Assembly (NCBI RefSeq): GCF_028553765.1
Contig: NZ_CP067134.1
Span: forward strand, 2,647,001-2,711,000
DNA from: Paracoccus stylophorae
Lineage (GTDB): Bacteria; Pseudomonadota; Alphaproteobacteria; Rhodobacterales; Rhodobacteraceae
DNA: 64,000 nt
Direction: 5' to 3'
Shown here: piece after piece, positions 18,540-26,889 of the stretch
Position numbering within the stretch: position 1 is the stretch's first letter
How the letters are laid out: every line of letters begins with the position of its first letter
Made by a program: the position numbers and the translations under genes
Notes under the pieces: model-generated
Told to the model about the DNA's origin: nothing
Databases searched by the model: none
What the model saw: only the letters and a program-made list of their open reading frames with translations

Positions 18540-19838
18540 TCACCCCAGCTTGAGATTGTCGATGCCGACCATACGGTCGTAAAGCCAGTACAGGATCAGG
18601 ACCGACGCCAGCAGCAGCGCCGCCAGCGCCGCGGCCATCGACCAGTTCAGCGTGTCGGTCATGTGCATGGCGATCATGTTCGAGATCAGCTGCCCCGAGG
18701 ATCCGCCGACCAGCGCGGGCGTGATGTAGTATCCGACCGCCAGGATGAAGACCAGCAGCGCCCCGGCCCCCAGCCCCGGCAGGGTCTGCGGGAAATAGAC
18801 CCGGCGGAACGCGGTCCAGCTGGTCGCGCCCAGGCTGCGCGCGGCCCGGACATAGGACGGGTTGATCGTGCGCATCACCGAATACAGCGGCAGGATCATG
18901 AAGGGCAGCAGGATATGGGTCATGGCGATGATCGTTCCCGCCTGGTTGTAGATCATCTGCAATCGCTGGCCGTTGCCGATCAGGCCCAGCCACACGAGGA
19001 TGTCGTTGATCACCCCCTGCTGTTGCAGCAGCACCATCCAGCTTGTCGTGCGCACCAGCAACGAGGTCCAGAACGGCAGCAGCACCAGGATCATCAGCAG
19101 GTTCGATTTCCGCATCGGCAGCGTCGCCAGCAAATGCGCGACCGGAAAGCCCAGCAGAAAGGTCAGGCCGGTAATCAGGGCCGACAGCCAGAAGGTGCGC
19201 ATGAACAGCATCACATAGACGCGCTGGCGTTCGGGGACGCGCTGGATGCTGCCGTCCTCGGCCCGCGTGCGGTCCAGCGAGGCCAGATAGAAATTGCCGG
19301 TATAGGGCGTTGCCGCGTCGCGCATCGCGCTCCACAAGGCGGGGTCGGCCCATTCCTCGTCCATCTCCAGCAGGGCCTGTTCATAGGGCGGCTCGATCCC
19401 GCGCCGCACCTTGCGGCCGGTCGAGGTGAACAGCGACCGCGTGCCCGGCACGTCATAATTGATCCGCGTGCCGACGACGCCGATCGTGCGCGCCTCGGCC
19501 GAAGCCTGCAGATCTGCGGCCAGCGCGGCCCATGCGGCCTCGTCGGGGTCGGTGCCGCGCGGGTTTTCGGCAAACCATTGCGAGGTCTGCGGCATGTGGG
19601 CCGAGAACCCGTCATTATAGAACGACCGCTGCAACATCTGCCCGATGGGCACGACAAAGGTGATCAGGATGAAGGCCAGCAGCGGCAGCACCAGCAGAAA
19701 GGCGCGGCGCTTGGCCCGCAACTGGCTGCGCGCCAGCGCGCGCGACAGCGGCTTGCCGTCGGCGGTCGTCAACGCCCCGTCCGCCCCGCCCCCGGCGGTG
19801 GTGACGATGGCGGCATGAGGATCAAGAGCGTTCGCCAT
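18540..19838 (-). CDS. potB: Polyamine-type ABC transporter permease with large periplasmic insertion (PotB-like)
   Basis: A 432-aa permease, longer than typical PotB (about 280-300). After the first membrane segment (AFLLVLPLLAFILITFVVPI, residues about 46-65) there is an insertion of about 130 residues, charged and without membrane character (e.g. ARTIGVVGTRINYDV, RRGIEPPYEQALLEMDEEW), before segment 2. The EAA motif is in RAARSLGATSWTAFRRVYF. Similar long forms occur in Rhodobacteraceae. The insertion should lie in the periplasm, where it could contact the binding protein. Confidence 0.88.
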   Translation of the reverse strand: MANALDPHAAIVTTAGGGADGALTTADGKPLSRALARSQLRAKRRAFLLVLPLLAFILITFVVPIGQMLQRSFYNDGFSAHMPQTSQWFAENPRGTDPDEAAWAALAADLQASAEARTIGVVGTRINYDVPGTRSLFTSTGRKVRRGIEPPYEQALLEMDEEWADPALWSAMRDAATPYTGNFYLASLDRTRAEDGSIQRVPERQRVYVMLFMRTFWLSALITGLTFLLGFPVAHLLATLPMRKSNLLMILVLLPFWTSLLVRTTSWMVLLQQQGVINDILVWLGLIGNGQRLQMIYNQAGTIIAMTHILLPFMILPLYSVMRTINPSYVRAARSLGATSWTAFRRVYFPQTLPGLGAGALLVFILAVGYYITPALVGGSSGQLISNMIAMHMTDTLNWSMAAALAALLLASVLILYWLYDRMVGIDNLKLG

Positions 19839-19859
19839 AAAGTCTCCGGCACTATCGGC

Positions 19860-19890
19860 GCCGCCCCCGGCCCGGCGGGCCGAAGGCGGC
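19860..19890 (-). promoter_or_regulatory. Stem-loop after the first binding-protein gene
   Basis: Outer stem GCCGCC (19860-19865) with GGCGGC (19885-19890), and an inner CGGCC/GGCCG stem. It begins 9 nt after the 19900-20982 gene stop and precedes potB. No T-tract. Probably an mRNA-stabilising intercistronic hairpin. Confidence 0.45.
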
Positions 19891-19899
19891 AGGGTCAGG

Positions 19900-20982
19900 T
19901 CACGAACCGGCCAGCCAGCTGTTGAACCGCTCGGTCAGTTCGGCGTCGTGGTCGGCCCAGAATTCCGGATCGTCCATCACCGCCGTCTGCATGTATTCGG
20001 GATTGGTCGGCATGTGCGGAGCCATGTCGGTCTCGCCGTCCTGATACTTGCCCACAAGCCCGGCCGAGGATTTCCGCGCCGGTCCATAAGCGATGTACTT
20101 CGCCTGATCCGCCAGACGCTGCGTGTCGGTGGCGAATTTCAGGTATTCCATCGCCTCCTCGGGATTGGGCGAATCCTTGGGAATCGCGAACATGTCCAGA
20201 TCCATGTACTGGCCGTCCCAGATGATCTTGAACGGCTTGCCCTCGGCCACCATCGCATCGAAGAAGCGACCGTTATAGCCGGTGGCCATCGCCACCTCGC
20301 CATCGGCCAGCAGCTGCACGGGCTGTGCGCCGGCCTCCCACCAGACGACCTCGTCCTTGATCGTGTCCAGCTTGGCGAATGCCTGCGCGACGCCTTCGTC
20401 CGATCCCAGCTTGTCATAGATCTGGTCGGCCGGCACGCCATCGGCGATCAGCGCCAGATACAGCGTGCGCTTGGGGTTTTTGGGCAGGCCGCGCTGGCCC
20501 GGAAACTGTTCCAGATCGAAGAAATCGGCGGCGCTGTCGGGCGGATTGTCGGGGAACCTGGTCTCGTCATAGGCGATCACCGTGCCCCAGAAGATGTTGG
20601 CGACGGCGCAATCCTGCAACGCGCCGTCAAGGAAATCCTCTTCGGCGGGGGTGCCGTCGGGGGCCGGGGGCAGATCGGCGGGGTCGATCTCGACCAGCGC
20701 GCCCTCGTCGCACAGCCGGATCGCGTCGGACACCTCGATGTCGAACACGTCGCCGGTGATGTTGCGCGCCTCGACCTGCGCCTTCAGCGGCGTGGCGGGG
20801 TTGTCGGCGGCGATCATGTTGACCTTGATGCCGGTCTGTTCGGTGAAGGGGAGGTTATACGCCTCGACCTGCGACCGCTCATAGGCGCCGCCCCAGGACA
20901 CGACGTTCACCTCGCCCTCGGCCAGCGCCGCCGAGGCGAAACCGGCGATGGCGGTGGTGAGTATCAGGGTTTTCCTGTTCAT
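19900..20982 (-). CDS. Polyamine-type ABC transporter substrate-binding protein (PotD-like), copy 1
   Basis: A 360-aa periplasmic binding protein with a signal peptide (MNRKTLILTTAIAGFASAALA). The mature protein opens EGEVNVVSWGGAYERSQVEAY, the PotD/spermidine-family fingerprint. It aligns end to end with the next gene, sharing blocks such as RLCDEG, PDGTPAEEDF, WWEAGAQP-QLLADGEV, and the C-terminus HDAELTERFNSWLA. It probably arose by tandem duplication. The ligand may be a polyamine or an unrelated small compound; members of this family bind diverse solutes. Confidence 0.88.
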   Translation of the reverse strand: MNRKTLILTTAIAGFASAALAEGEVNVVSWGGAYERSQVEAYNLPFTEQTGIKVNMIAADNPATPLKAQVEARNITGDVFDIEVSDAIRLCDEGALVEIDPADLPPAPDGTPAEEDFLDGALQDCAVANIFWGTVIAYDETRFPDNPPDSAADFFDLEQFPGQRGLPKNPKRTLYLALIADGVPADQIYDKLGSDEGVAQAFAKLDTIKDEVVWWEAGAQPVQLLADGEVAMATGYNGRFFDAMVAEGKPFKIIWDGQYMDLDMFAIPKDSPNPEEAMEYLKFATDTQRLADQAKYIAYGPARKSSAGLVGKYQDGETDMAPHMPTNPEYMQTAVMDDPEFWADHDAELTERFNSWLAGS

Positions 20983-21041
20983 CTTGTTGCTCCCGTTGGA
21001 TGATCCGGCGTTGGTGCCGTGTGTTTTATTGGTCGGCAGTC

Positions 21042-21071
21042 CGGCAGGCGGATCGCGAAACCCGCCTGCCG
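21042..21071 (-). promoter_or_regulatory. Stem-loop between the two full-length binding-protein genes
   Basis: A 10-bp perfect stem: 21042-21051 (CGGCAGGCGG) with 21062-21071 (CCGCCTGCCG), 10-nt loop. It begins 7 nt after the 21079-22149 gene stop on the minus strand. It lacks a U-tract, so it is more likely a stabiliser or partial attenuator than a terminator. Confidence 0.6.
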
Positions 21072-21078
21072 TCTTGTG

Positions 21079-22149
21079 TCAGCTGGCCAGCCAGCTGTTG
21101 AAACGCTCATTCAGCTCGGCATCGTGATCGACCCAGAAATCCAGGTCCGATCCAAGCGCGTTCTGCATGTTCGCCTCGGTCGTGGGCAGGTTCGGCCCCA
21201 TCGGCGTGTCGGTGCCTTCGATGTTGCCGACAAGTTCCGCCGCCGAACGGCGCGGCGGGCCATAGCTGATGAATTCGGCCGCGCGGGCCTGCTGCTCGGG
21301 TGCGGTCGAGAAGGCGATGAATTTCTGCGCGTCCTCAAGATTGGGCGCGCCCTTGGGCATCACCCAGCCTTCCATCTCATAGATCTGACCGTCCCAGATG
21401 ATCTCGAACGGCTTGCCCTCGCCATGGGCGGCGTTGAAGATCCGGCCGTTGAAGGCATAGGCCATGCTGACCTCGCCATCGGCCAGCAGTTGCGGCGGCT
21501 GCGCGCCGGCCTCCCACCAGATCACGCTGTCCTTGATCTCGCCCAGCTTGGCAAAGGCCTGATCGACGCCTTCGGCGGTCTGCAGGACGTCATAGACCTG
21601 ATCGGCGGGCACGCCATCGGCCATCAGCGCCAGTTCCAGGTTGAACTTGGCGCCCTTGCGCATGGTGCGCTTGCCGGGGAATGCCTCAAGATCGAAGAAA
21701 TCCGCCGGACCGGCAGGCTTCGCGTCCGAAAACCGGCTGTCGTCATAGGCCAGCACCATCGAATAGACGTCGGTGCCGACGAAACAGTCGGTGATCGCGC
21801 CCTCGATGAAATCCTCTTCCGCCGGGGTTCCGTCGGGCGCGGGTTCCAGGATCGCCGGGTCGATGGTTTCCAGCAGCCCTTCGTCGCACAGGCGCACCGC
21901 GTCGGCATATTCTACCGAGGCCACGTCCGTCGTGACGTTGCCGGCATCGACCATCGCCTTGATCGGCGTGGCCGGGTTGTCGGTATCCGACATCGTCACC
22001 TTGATCCCGGTCTCGGATTCGAAGGGTTTCACATAGGCTTCAAGGTGGCTGTTGCCATAGGCGCCGCCCCAGGACAGCAGATTGACATCGGCAAGAACCG
22101 GCGAGGCGACAAGGCCAAGCGCGGTGGTCAACACAAGAGTTCGGGTCAT
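21079..22149 (-). CDS. Polyamine-type ABC transporter substrate-binding protein (PotD-like), copy 2
   Basis: A 356-aa periplasmic binding protein. The start MTRTLVLTTALGLVASPVLA at 22149 gives a normal signal peptide; the longer frame to 22167 adds MVLELS and is less likely. The mature protein begins DVNLLSWGGAYGNSHLEAY and shares the full architecture of copy 1. The ligand-contact blocks WWEAGAQPPQLLADGEVSM and IIWDGQIYEMEGW differ in detail from copy 1, so the two may bind different ligands while sharing one permease. Confidence 0.88.
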   Translation of the reverse strand: MTRTLVLTTALGLVASPVLADVNLLSWGGAYGNSHLEAYVKPFESETGIKVTMSDTDNPATPIKAMVDAGNVTTDVASVEYADAVRLCDEGLLETIDPAILEPAPDGTPAEEDFIEGAITDCFVGTDVYSMVLAYDDSRFSDAKPAGPADFFDLEAFPGKRTMRKGAKFNLELALMADGVPADQVYDVLQTAEGVDQAFAKLGEIKDSVIWWEAGAQPPQLLADGEVSMAYAFNGRIFNAAHGEGKPFEIIWDGQIYEMEGWVMPKGAPNLEDAQKFIAFSTAPEQQARAAEFISYGPPRRSAAELVGNIEGTDTPMGPNLPTTEANMQNALGSDLDFWVDHDAELNERFNSWLAS

Positions 22150-22197
22150 CGATAGCTCCAATACCATGGTGATCGCGGCGCTTTGGCCGTCATTCTT

Positions 22198-22221
22198 GGC
22201 CCTTGCGGGCGGAAAAGGGCC
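22198..22221 (-). promoter_or_regulatory. Stem-loop after the deleted binding-protein copy
   Basis: GGCCCTT (22198-22204) pairs with AAGGGCC (22215-22221). An alternative pairing of GCGGGC (22205-22210) with GCCCGC (22224-22229) is mutually exclusive with it, so two structures can compete. Located 28 nt after the remnant's stop. Confidence 0.4.
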
Positions 22222-22248
22222 GGGCCCGCCAAGGCACCGGCCGCTTGT

Positions 22249-22497
22249 TCACGAGGCCAGCCAGGCCGCAAATCGTTCGTTCAGCTGCGACATGTGGTCG
22301 ACCCAGAAATCGTTGTCGAAGGGCAGCGCGTTGGTCATGTTCCGGCGCGCCTGAACCGGCGTCGCAAGGTTGCCCATATCGGTCATGCTGACGCCGATTG
22401 CGGTTGCCCCGCCCCACGACATGACCTCGACCGTGCCCTCCGCCAGCGCCCATGAGGGGGCGGCCAGCGCGGTGCAGATCAGCATCGCTTTATTCAC
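22249..22497 (-). pseudogene. Internally deleted third PotD-like binding protein, in frame (82 aa)
   Basis: The reading frame keeps both ends of its neighbours and has lost the middle. It has a signal peptide (MNKAMLICTALAAPSWALA), then EGTVEVMSWGGA, which matches the mature N-terminus of copies 1 and 2. It then jumps to IGVSMTDMGNLATPVQA (matching IKVTMSDTDNPATPIKA), and again to NMTNALPFDNDFWVDHMSQL and NERFAAWLAS, matching the last 30 residues of copy 2. About 20 and about 250 residues are missing at the two junctions, yet the frame is preserved. The GTG start overlaps the potA stop (GTGA). It cannot fold as a binding protein. Whether the exported peptide has a role is unknown. Confidence 0.8.
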
Positions 22498-23636
22498 GGG
22501 CTTGTCCTTTCCTGTTCGGATGGCGCGGCATGGGCGATCGGGTCCAGCGCGCGGGCATCGGCGGGGTGCCAGCCGACCTTGATCTTCTGGCCCGGCTGAA
22601 GATGCGTCTGGCCCTGCGTGTTGCGCATCTTCATGACGAAATCGTCGGCCCCCGCGACGTTCAGCCGCGCGCGCAGGATGTCGCCCATATAGATCACCTC
22701 GACCACGGTCGCGTCGATCATGTGCGCGCCCTGCGGCATCATCTCGGGCTTGAACTCGACCCGTTCGGGGCGGATCGAGACCAGCGTCTTCTGACCCTTT
22801 TCGGTGACGTTTACCGGGGTCGCGTCGATCAGTTCGCCCGAGGACAGGCGCACCAGCGCGTTCTGACCGCTCAGCTTCTCGATCGTGCCGGGCAGCTTGT
22901 TGTTCTCGCCGATGAACTGGGCCACGAAACTGTTCTCGGGCCGCTCATACAGGTCCGCCGGCGCGGCAAGCTGCTGGATGCGGCCATCGTCGAAGACCGC
23001 GACCCGGTCCGACATCGTCAGCGCCTCGCCCTGATCGTGGGTGACGTAGACGACCGTGATTCCCAGTTTCTCGTGCAGATGCTTGATTTCGAACTGCATA
23101 TGTTCGCGCAGCTGCTTGTCCAGCGCGCCAAGCGGTTCGTCCATCAGCACCAGTTGCGGATCGAAGACCAGCGCGCGCGCCAGCGCGATACGCTGCTGCT
23201 GCCCGCCCGACAACTGCGCCGGACGGCGGCTGGCGAAGCTGCCCATCTGCACCATGTCCAGCGCGTTGCGGATGCGGCTTTCGCGTTCGGCCTTGCCCAT
23301 GCCGCGCACTTCCAGCGGAAAGGACAGGTTCTCGCCCACCGTCATGTGCGGAAACAGCGCATAGTTCTGAAACACCATGCCGATGCCGCGCTTGTGGGGG
23401 GGAACCTGGTTGATCGGCCGGCCGGCCAGCCGGATCTCGCCATGGGTGGCGGTCTCGAAACCGGCCAGCATCATCAGGCAGGTGGTCTTGCCGGACCCCG
23501 ACGGCCCCAGCATCGTCAGAAACTCGCCCTTGTCGATCGAAAGGTTCAGGTCCTTGACGACAAGCGTCTGGCCGTCATAGCTTTTCTGCACATGCTCAAA
23601 GGCGACATAGGCGTCGCCAGTGCGTTGATCCAGCAA
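22494..23636 (-). CDS. potA: Polyamine-type ABC transporter ATP-binding protein (PotA-like)
   Basis: A 380-aa ATPase that energises the importer. Walker A GPSGSGKTTC, signature LSGGQQQRIALARAL, Walker B LVLMDEPLGALD, H-loop YVTHDQGEA, and a C-terminal TOBE region (about residues 270-370) are all present. It is the first gene of the minus-strand operon and uses a TTG start at 23634-23636 (LLDQRTGDAYV), preceded by GGGGAGAG. No ATG lies close by. Its stop overlaps the GTG start of the deleted binding-protein copy. Confidence 0.9.
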   Translation of the reverse strand: MLDQRTGDAYVAFEHVQKSYDGQTLVVKDLNLSIDKGEFLTMLGPSGSGKTTCLMMLAGFETATHGEIRLAGRPINQVPPHKRGIGMVFQNYALFPHMTVGENLSFPLEVRGMGKAERESRIRNALDMVQMGSFASRRPAQLSGGQQQRIALARALVFDPQLVLMDEPLGALDKQLREHMQFEIKHLHEKLGITVVYVTHDQGEALTMSDRVAVFDDGRIQQLAAPADLYERPENSFVAQFIGENNKLPGTIEKLSGQNALVRLSSGELIDATPVNVTEKGQKTLVSIRPERVEFKPEMMPQGAHMIDATVVEVIYMGDILRARLNVAGADDFVMKMRNTQGQTHLQPGQKIKVGWHPADARALDPIAHAAPSEQERTSP

Positions 23637-23821
23637 TGAGCGCTCTCCCCGTTATGATATCGTTATTCAGCGCGAGGCTGAGGTTAAGCGCCCGCAAGCC
23701 ACGCTGGCAACACCATTTCCGACTTTTCTTCGCCGGCAGCCACGCCCATGCGCGCGCACGGCCAACGGCGCGCAAGCCGCTGGCATCGCGAGGGAACAAG
23801 ATGGGGAAAAGATCGGGATGC

Positions 23822-23898
<77 letters not shown>

Positions 23899-23942
23899 AC
23901 GAACGCGGTTCTAGCGGATGCGGAAGACCGGGGAAAGAGGGT

Positions 23943-24476
23943 TCAGCGACAGGGCCACGCGGCCCGATCCTGCGCGATGGCGGGAAACGCCATCGGCTGG
24001 CCGACCTGCAGGCCCAGACGCGCCGCCTCGCCGCCGGCAATTTCCAGCGCCATCAGACGCGCGGGGTCGGGATCGCCGGGGGCGGCGCCGGGAATGGGCG
24101 TCTCGTCCAGCGGGCGGGCCATCGGATGAATATGTCGAATCACTCCGGCGGCGTCCAGGAACACGATATCCAGCGGGATCAGCGTGTTGCGCATCCAGAA
24201 CGCCACCTCGCGCGGTGTGTCGTAGATGAACAGCATCCCCTGCCCCGCAGGCAGCGCGCGGCGGAACATCAGCCCCTGGGCGCGTTCGTCCGGCGTGTCG
24301 GCGATTTCGACCCGGATCGTCTGCACCCCGTCCCGGGTCGGAAACATCACCCGGTCGGGGCTGCAATCGGCAGGCGCGGTGTCCGCAATCGCATCGGACA
24401 CGGCCGGCAGACCCGACAGGCACAGCGCGAACGCCGCCGCAACGATCCGCCGGTGTAGACCGCTACTCGGCGACAT
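23943..24476 (-). CDS. DUF192 family protein, secreted
   Basis: A 177-aa protein with an N-terminal signal peptide (about 30 residues; HRRIVAAAFALCLSGLPA). The DUF192 core is clear: VEIADTPDERAQGLMFRRAL, GMLFIYDTPREVAFWMRNTL, IPLDIVFLDAAGVIRHIH, and LMALEIAGGEAARLGLQVG. The start at 24476 overlaps the end of the cold-shock gene by 14 nt, an arrangement common in Rhodobacteraceae. The biochemical function of DUF192 is unknown; it lies downstream of the same promoter as the cold-shock protein. Confidence 0.85.
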   Translation of the reverse strand: MSPSSGLHRRIVAAAFALCLSGLPAVSDAIADTAPADCSPDRVMFPTRDGVQTIRVEIADTPDERAQGLMFRRALPAGQGMLFIYDTPREVAFWMRNTLIPLDIVFLDAAGVIRHIHPMARPLDETPIPGAAPGDPDPARLMALEIAGGEAARLGLQVGQPMAFPAIAQDRAAWPCR

Positions 24477-25071
24477 GCGCCAGGTATTCGTCCGCATCGC
24501 CGTTGTCGTCGTCGTCGTGCAGCCGCAGCGGGTGCAATTCACCGCCGTTTTCGTCATCGCCGCGATCCCAGCTGGTGATCTGCGCGGCCATCAGACCGCG
24601 CGGCCCCTCGACCACGCGGATGCCCACAGCCTCGCCGATGGCAAGATCGGAAAAGCCGGAATGGCGCAGCACCTCGATATGGATGAACACGTCGTCGGGA
24701 TGGCCGAAGATATTGGCGAACCCGAACCCCTTGCCCTTGTCGAACCATTTCACCCGCGCCGGCCGCAACGGCAGCGAATCAAGCTGATCGATCACCTCGC
24801 TGTCAATATCCGCGATGGGGGGCGTTCCGTCCGTCTCGGGCGGCTCGATCTCGACCACTTCGGACGCCTGAAGACCGCGCGTGGTGGGCTGAACCCAGGC
24901 GGTGACGCGCGACTGGTCCGCGACCGAGCTGCGGCCGAAATTGCGCAACACGTTGGCATGCAACAGAATATCGGGGCCGCCATCGCTGTTCAGGATGAAG
25001 CCATAGCCCTTGGCCGGGTCGAACCATTTGACCCGCCCGGACACAAGCTTGAGGCCGCATTCTTCCGTCAT
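24463..25071 (-). CDS. Double cold-shock-domain protein
   Basis: A 202-aa nucleic-acid chaperone with two OB-fold cold-shock domains. The first is about residues 8-75 (VSGRVKWFDPAKGYGFIL, RNP1-like KGYGFI). The second is about residues 104-170 (RPARVKWFDKGKGFGFANIF, RNP2-like DVFIHIEVLR). Between them is an acidic linker, and the C-terminus is rich in Asp (DDDDNGDADEY). The first domain has ILLHANVLR where FVHxxA is typical. The start at 25071 is chosen from family length; ATG codons at 25095 and 25122 are alternatives. The leader of over 100 nt may matter for cold regulation. Confidence 0.85.
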   Translation of the reverse strand: MTEECGLKLVSGRVKWFDPAKGYGFILNSDGGPDILLHANVLRNFGRSSVADQSRVTAWVQPTTRGLQASEVVEIEPPETDGTPPIADIDSEVIDQLDSLPLRPARVKWFDKGKGFGFANIFGHPDDVFIHIEVLRHSGFSDLAIGEAVGIRVVEGPRGLMAAQITSWDRGDDENGGELHPLRLHDDDDNGDADEYLAHVAE

Positions 25072-25242
25072 CTTTTCACCATTACCGCGCAACATGGACG
25101 CATTTCCGAACTTTACGCGCACCGGCCATCGCGTTCAAACGTTTTGATGGCGGGCGGCCCGGTTGCAGTCGCGCGGAATCTCCAGCTCGTTTCATCTTTT
25201 TTCCCGCACGAATTTCGGGACTTGCACCTTTGTCGTCAAGCT

Positions 25243-25845
25243 TCACGGATACAGCCTGTCCACCTGCCAGCGACGATCCGCCTGTCTTGTCCAACGGAAA
25301 CGGTCGTGCAAGCGGAACGCGCCGTCACTCCAGAACTCGATCTGCAGGGGGCGAAGGCGAAAGCCGCCCCAGAATGGCGGGCGCGCCGGATTGGTGCCGT
25401 GGACCAGCCCCTGACGCGCCGCGGCTGCGACCAGCGCGGCGCGGCTTTCCAGCGGTTGCGACTGTTTCGACGCCCATGCCCCCAGCCGGCTTTGCAGCGA
25501 CCTGCTGGCGTAATAGGCATCGGCCTGCGCCCCTTCCTCGCGGGTCACATCGCCGCGCACGCGGATCTGGCGGCGCAGCGATTTCCAGTGCATGACGAAC
25601 GCGGCCTTGCCCGAGGCGGCGATCTGCCGGCCCTTGGCGCTGTCGTAATTGGTATAAAAGACAAAGGCGTCGGCCTCGATCTCCTTCAGCAGGACCATGC
25701 GGACATCGGGCAGCCAGTCGGGATCGACGGTGGCCAGCGCGATGGCGTTGGGGTCGTTGGGTTCGGCCGCCTCGGCCTCGGCCAGCCAGGCGCGCGCGAT
25801 GGCGAACGGGTCGTCGCCCGCAAAGATTCCGGTCCGGTCGCTCAT
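25243..25845 (-). CDS. pdxH: Pyridoxamine 5'-phosphate oxidase
   Basis: FMN-dependent final step of PLP synthesis and salvage. The 200-aa protein has the family's FMN/substrate blocks: [70 protein letters not shown], and the C-terminal [15 protein letters not shown]...RLYP. Length is normal. It is divergent from fabI, 79 nt apart. Confidence 0.93.
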   Translation of the reverse strand: MSDRTGIFAGDDPFAIARAWLAEAEAAEPNDPNAIALATVDPDWLPDVRMVLLKEIEADAFVFYTNYDSAKGRQIAASGKAAFVMHWKSLRRQIRVRGDVTREEGAQADAYYASRSLQSRLGAWASKQSQPLESRAALVAAAARQGLVHGTNPARPPFWGGFRLRPLQIEFWSDGAFRLHDRFRWTRQADRRWQVDRLYP

Positions 25846-25924
25846 CCATGTCCCCTTGCGCTTGCTGCGGCAGAACTCTTGCCCTAATCACGTGACAAAG
25901 GGTTGAAAGCGCGAGAGGCAGCAC

Positions 25925-26752
25925 ATGTCAAGCGAGCAGCATCCCGGCCTGATGGCCGGCAAACGCGGCCTTATCATGGGGCTGGCCAATGACAAGTCGA
26001 TTGCCTGGGGCATCGCCAAGGCGCTTGGCGACCAGGGCGCCGAGCTTGCGTTTTCGTATCAGGGCGAGGCGCTGAAAAAGCGCGTCGGCCCGCTGGCCGA
26101 ACAGTTGGGGTCCAGCTTGGTCCTGCCCTGCGATGTCGGCGACGAAGCCTCGCTGGAAGCGCTGTTCGACCGGCTGGCCGAGGAATGGGGGCGGATGGAT
26201 TTCGTCGTCCACGCGATCGGGTTTTCCGACAAGGAACAGCTGCGCGGACGCTATGCCGACACCACGCGCGACAATTTCCTGAAGACGATGGACATTTCGG
26301 TCTTTTCCTTTACCACCGTCGCCCGGCGCGCCGCCGCGATGATGCCCGATGGCGGGTCGATGCTGACCCTGACCTATTACGGGGCGGAACGGGTGATGCC
26401 GCATTACAACGTCATGGGCGTTGCCAAGGCCGCGCTTGAGGCCAGCGTGCGTTATCTGGCCGAAGATTTCGGCAAGGACGGCATCCGCGTCAACGCCATC
26501 AGCGCCGGCCCGATCCGCACACTGGCGGCCAGCGGCATCGGCGATTTCCGCTATATCATGAAATGGAACGAGCTGAACTCGCCCCTGCGGCGCAATGTCA
26601 CGCAAGAGGATGTGGGCAACTCGGCCCTGTATCTGCTGTCCGATCTGGGTGCGGGCGTCACCGGAGAGACGCATCACGTCGATGCAGGCTATCACGTCGT
26701 CGGCATGAAGGCGGTGGACGCCCCCGACATCGCGACCGTCAAGAAGGACTGA
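25925..26752 (+). CDS. fabI: Enoyl-[acyl-carrier-protein] reductase [NADH]
   Basis: Last step of each fatty-acid elongation cycle. The 275-aa protein is an atypical SDR of the FabI type. The NADH site is GLANDKSIAWGIA (residues 19-31). The catalytic residues are Tyr151 (YYGAERV), Tyr161 and Lys168 (YNVMGVAK, spacing of 7 as in FabI). The ISAGPIRTLAASGI segment is diagnostic. It appears to be a single-gene unit with gpt downstream. Confidence 0.95.
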   Translation: MSSEQHPGLMAGKRGLIMGLANDKSIAWGIAKALGDQGAELAFSYQGEALKKRVGPLAEQLGSSLVLPCDVGDEASLEALFDRLAEEWGRMDFVVHAIGFSDKEQLRGRYADTTRDNFLKTMDISVFSFTTVARRAAAMMPDGGSMLTLTYYGAERVMPHYNVMGVAKAALEASVRYLAEDFGKDGIRVNAISAGPIRTLAASGIGDFRYIMKWNELNSPLRRNVTQEDVGNSALYLLSDLGAGVTGETHHVDAGYHVVGMKAVDAPDIATVKKD

Positions 26753-26889
26753 TCCCGCCATGCCCAGGCCGGACGCGCGCGATTTCCTTGCGTCCGGATG
26801 CAGCGGGTGGGTTTGCGTTTCCATCGCTGCCGCTATGATGCCGCCAGATTCGCGGGCGTCCTTTGCCTGCGCCAGTGAAGGAGACGAGG

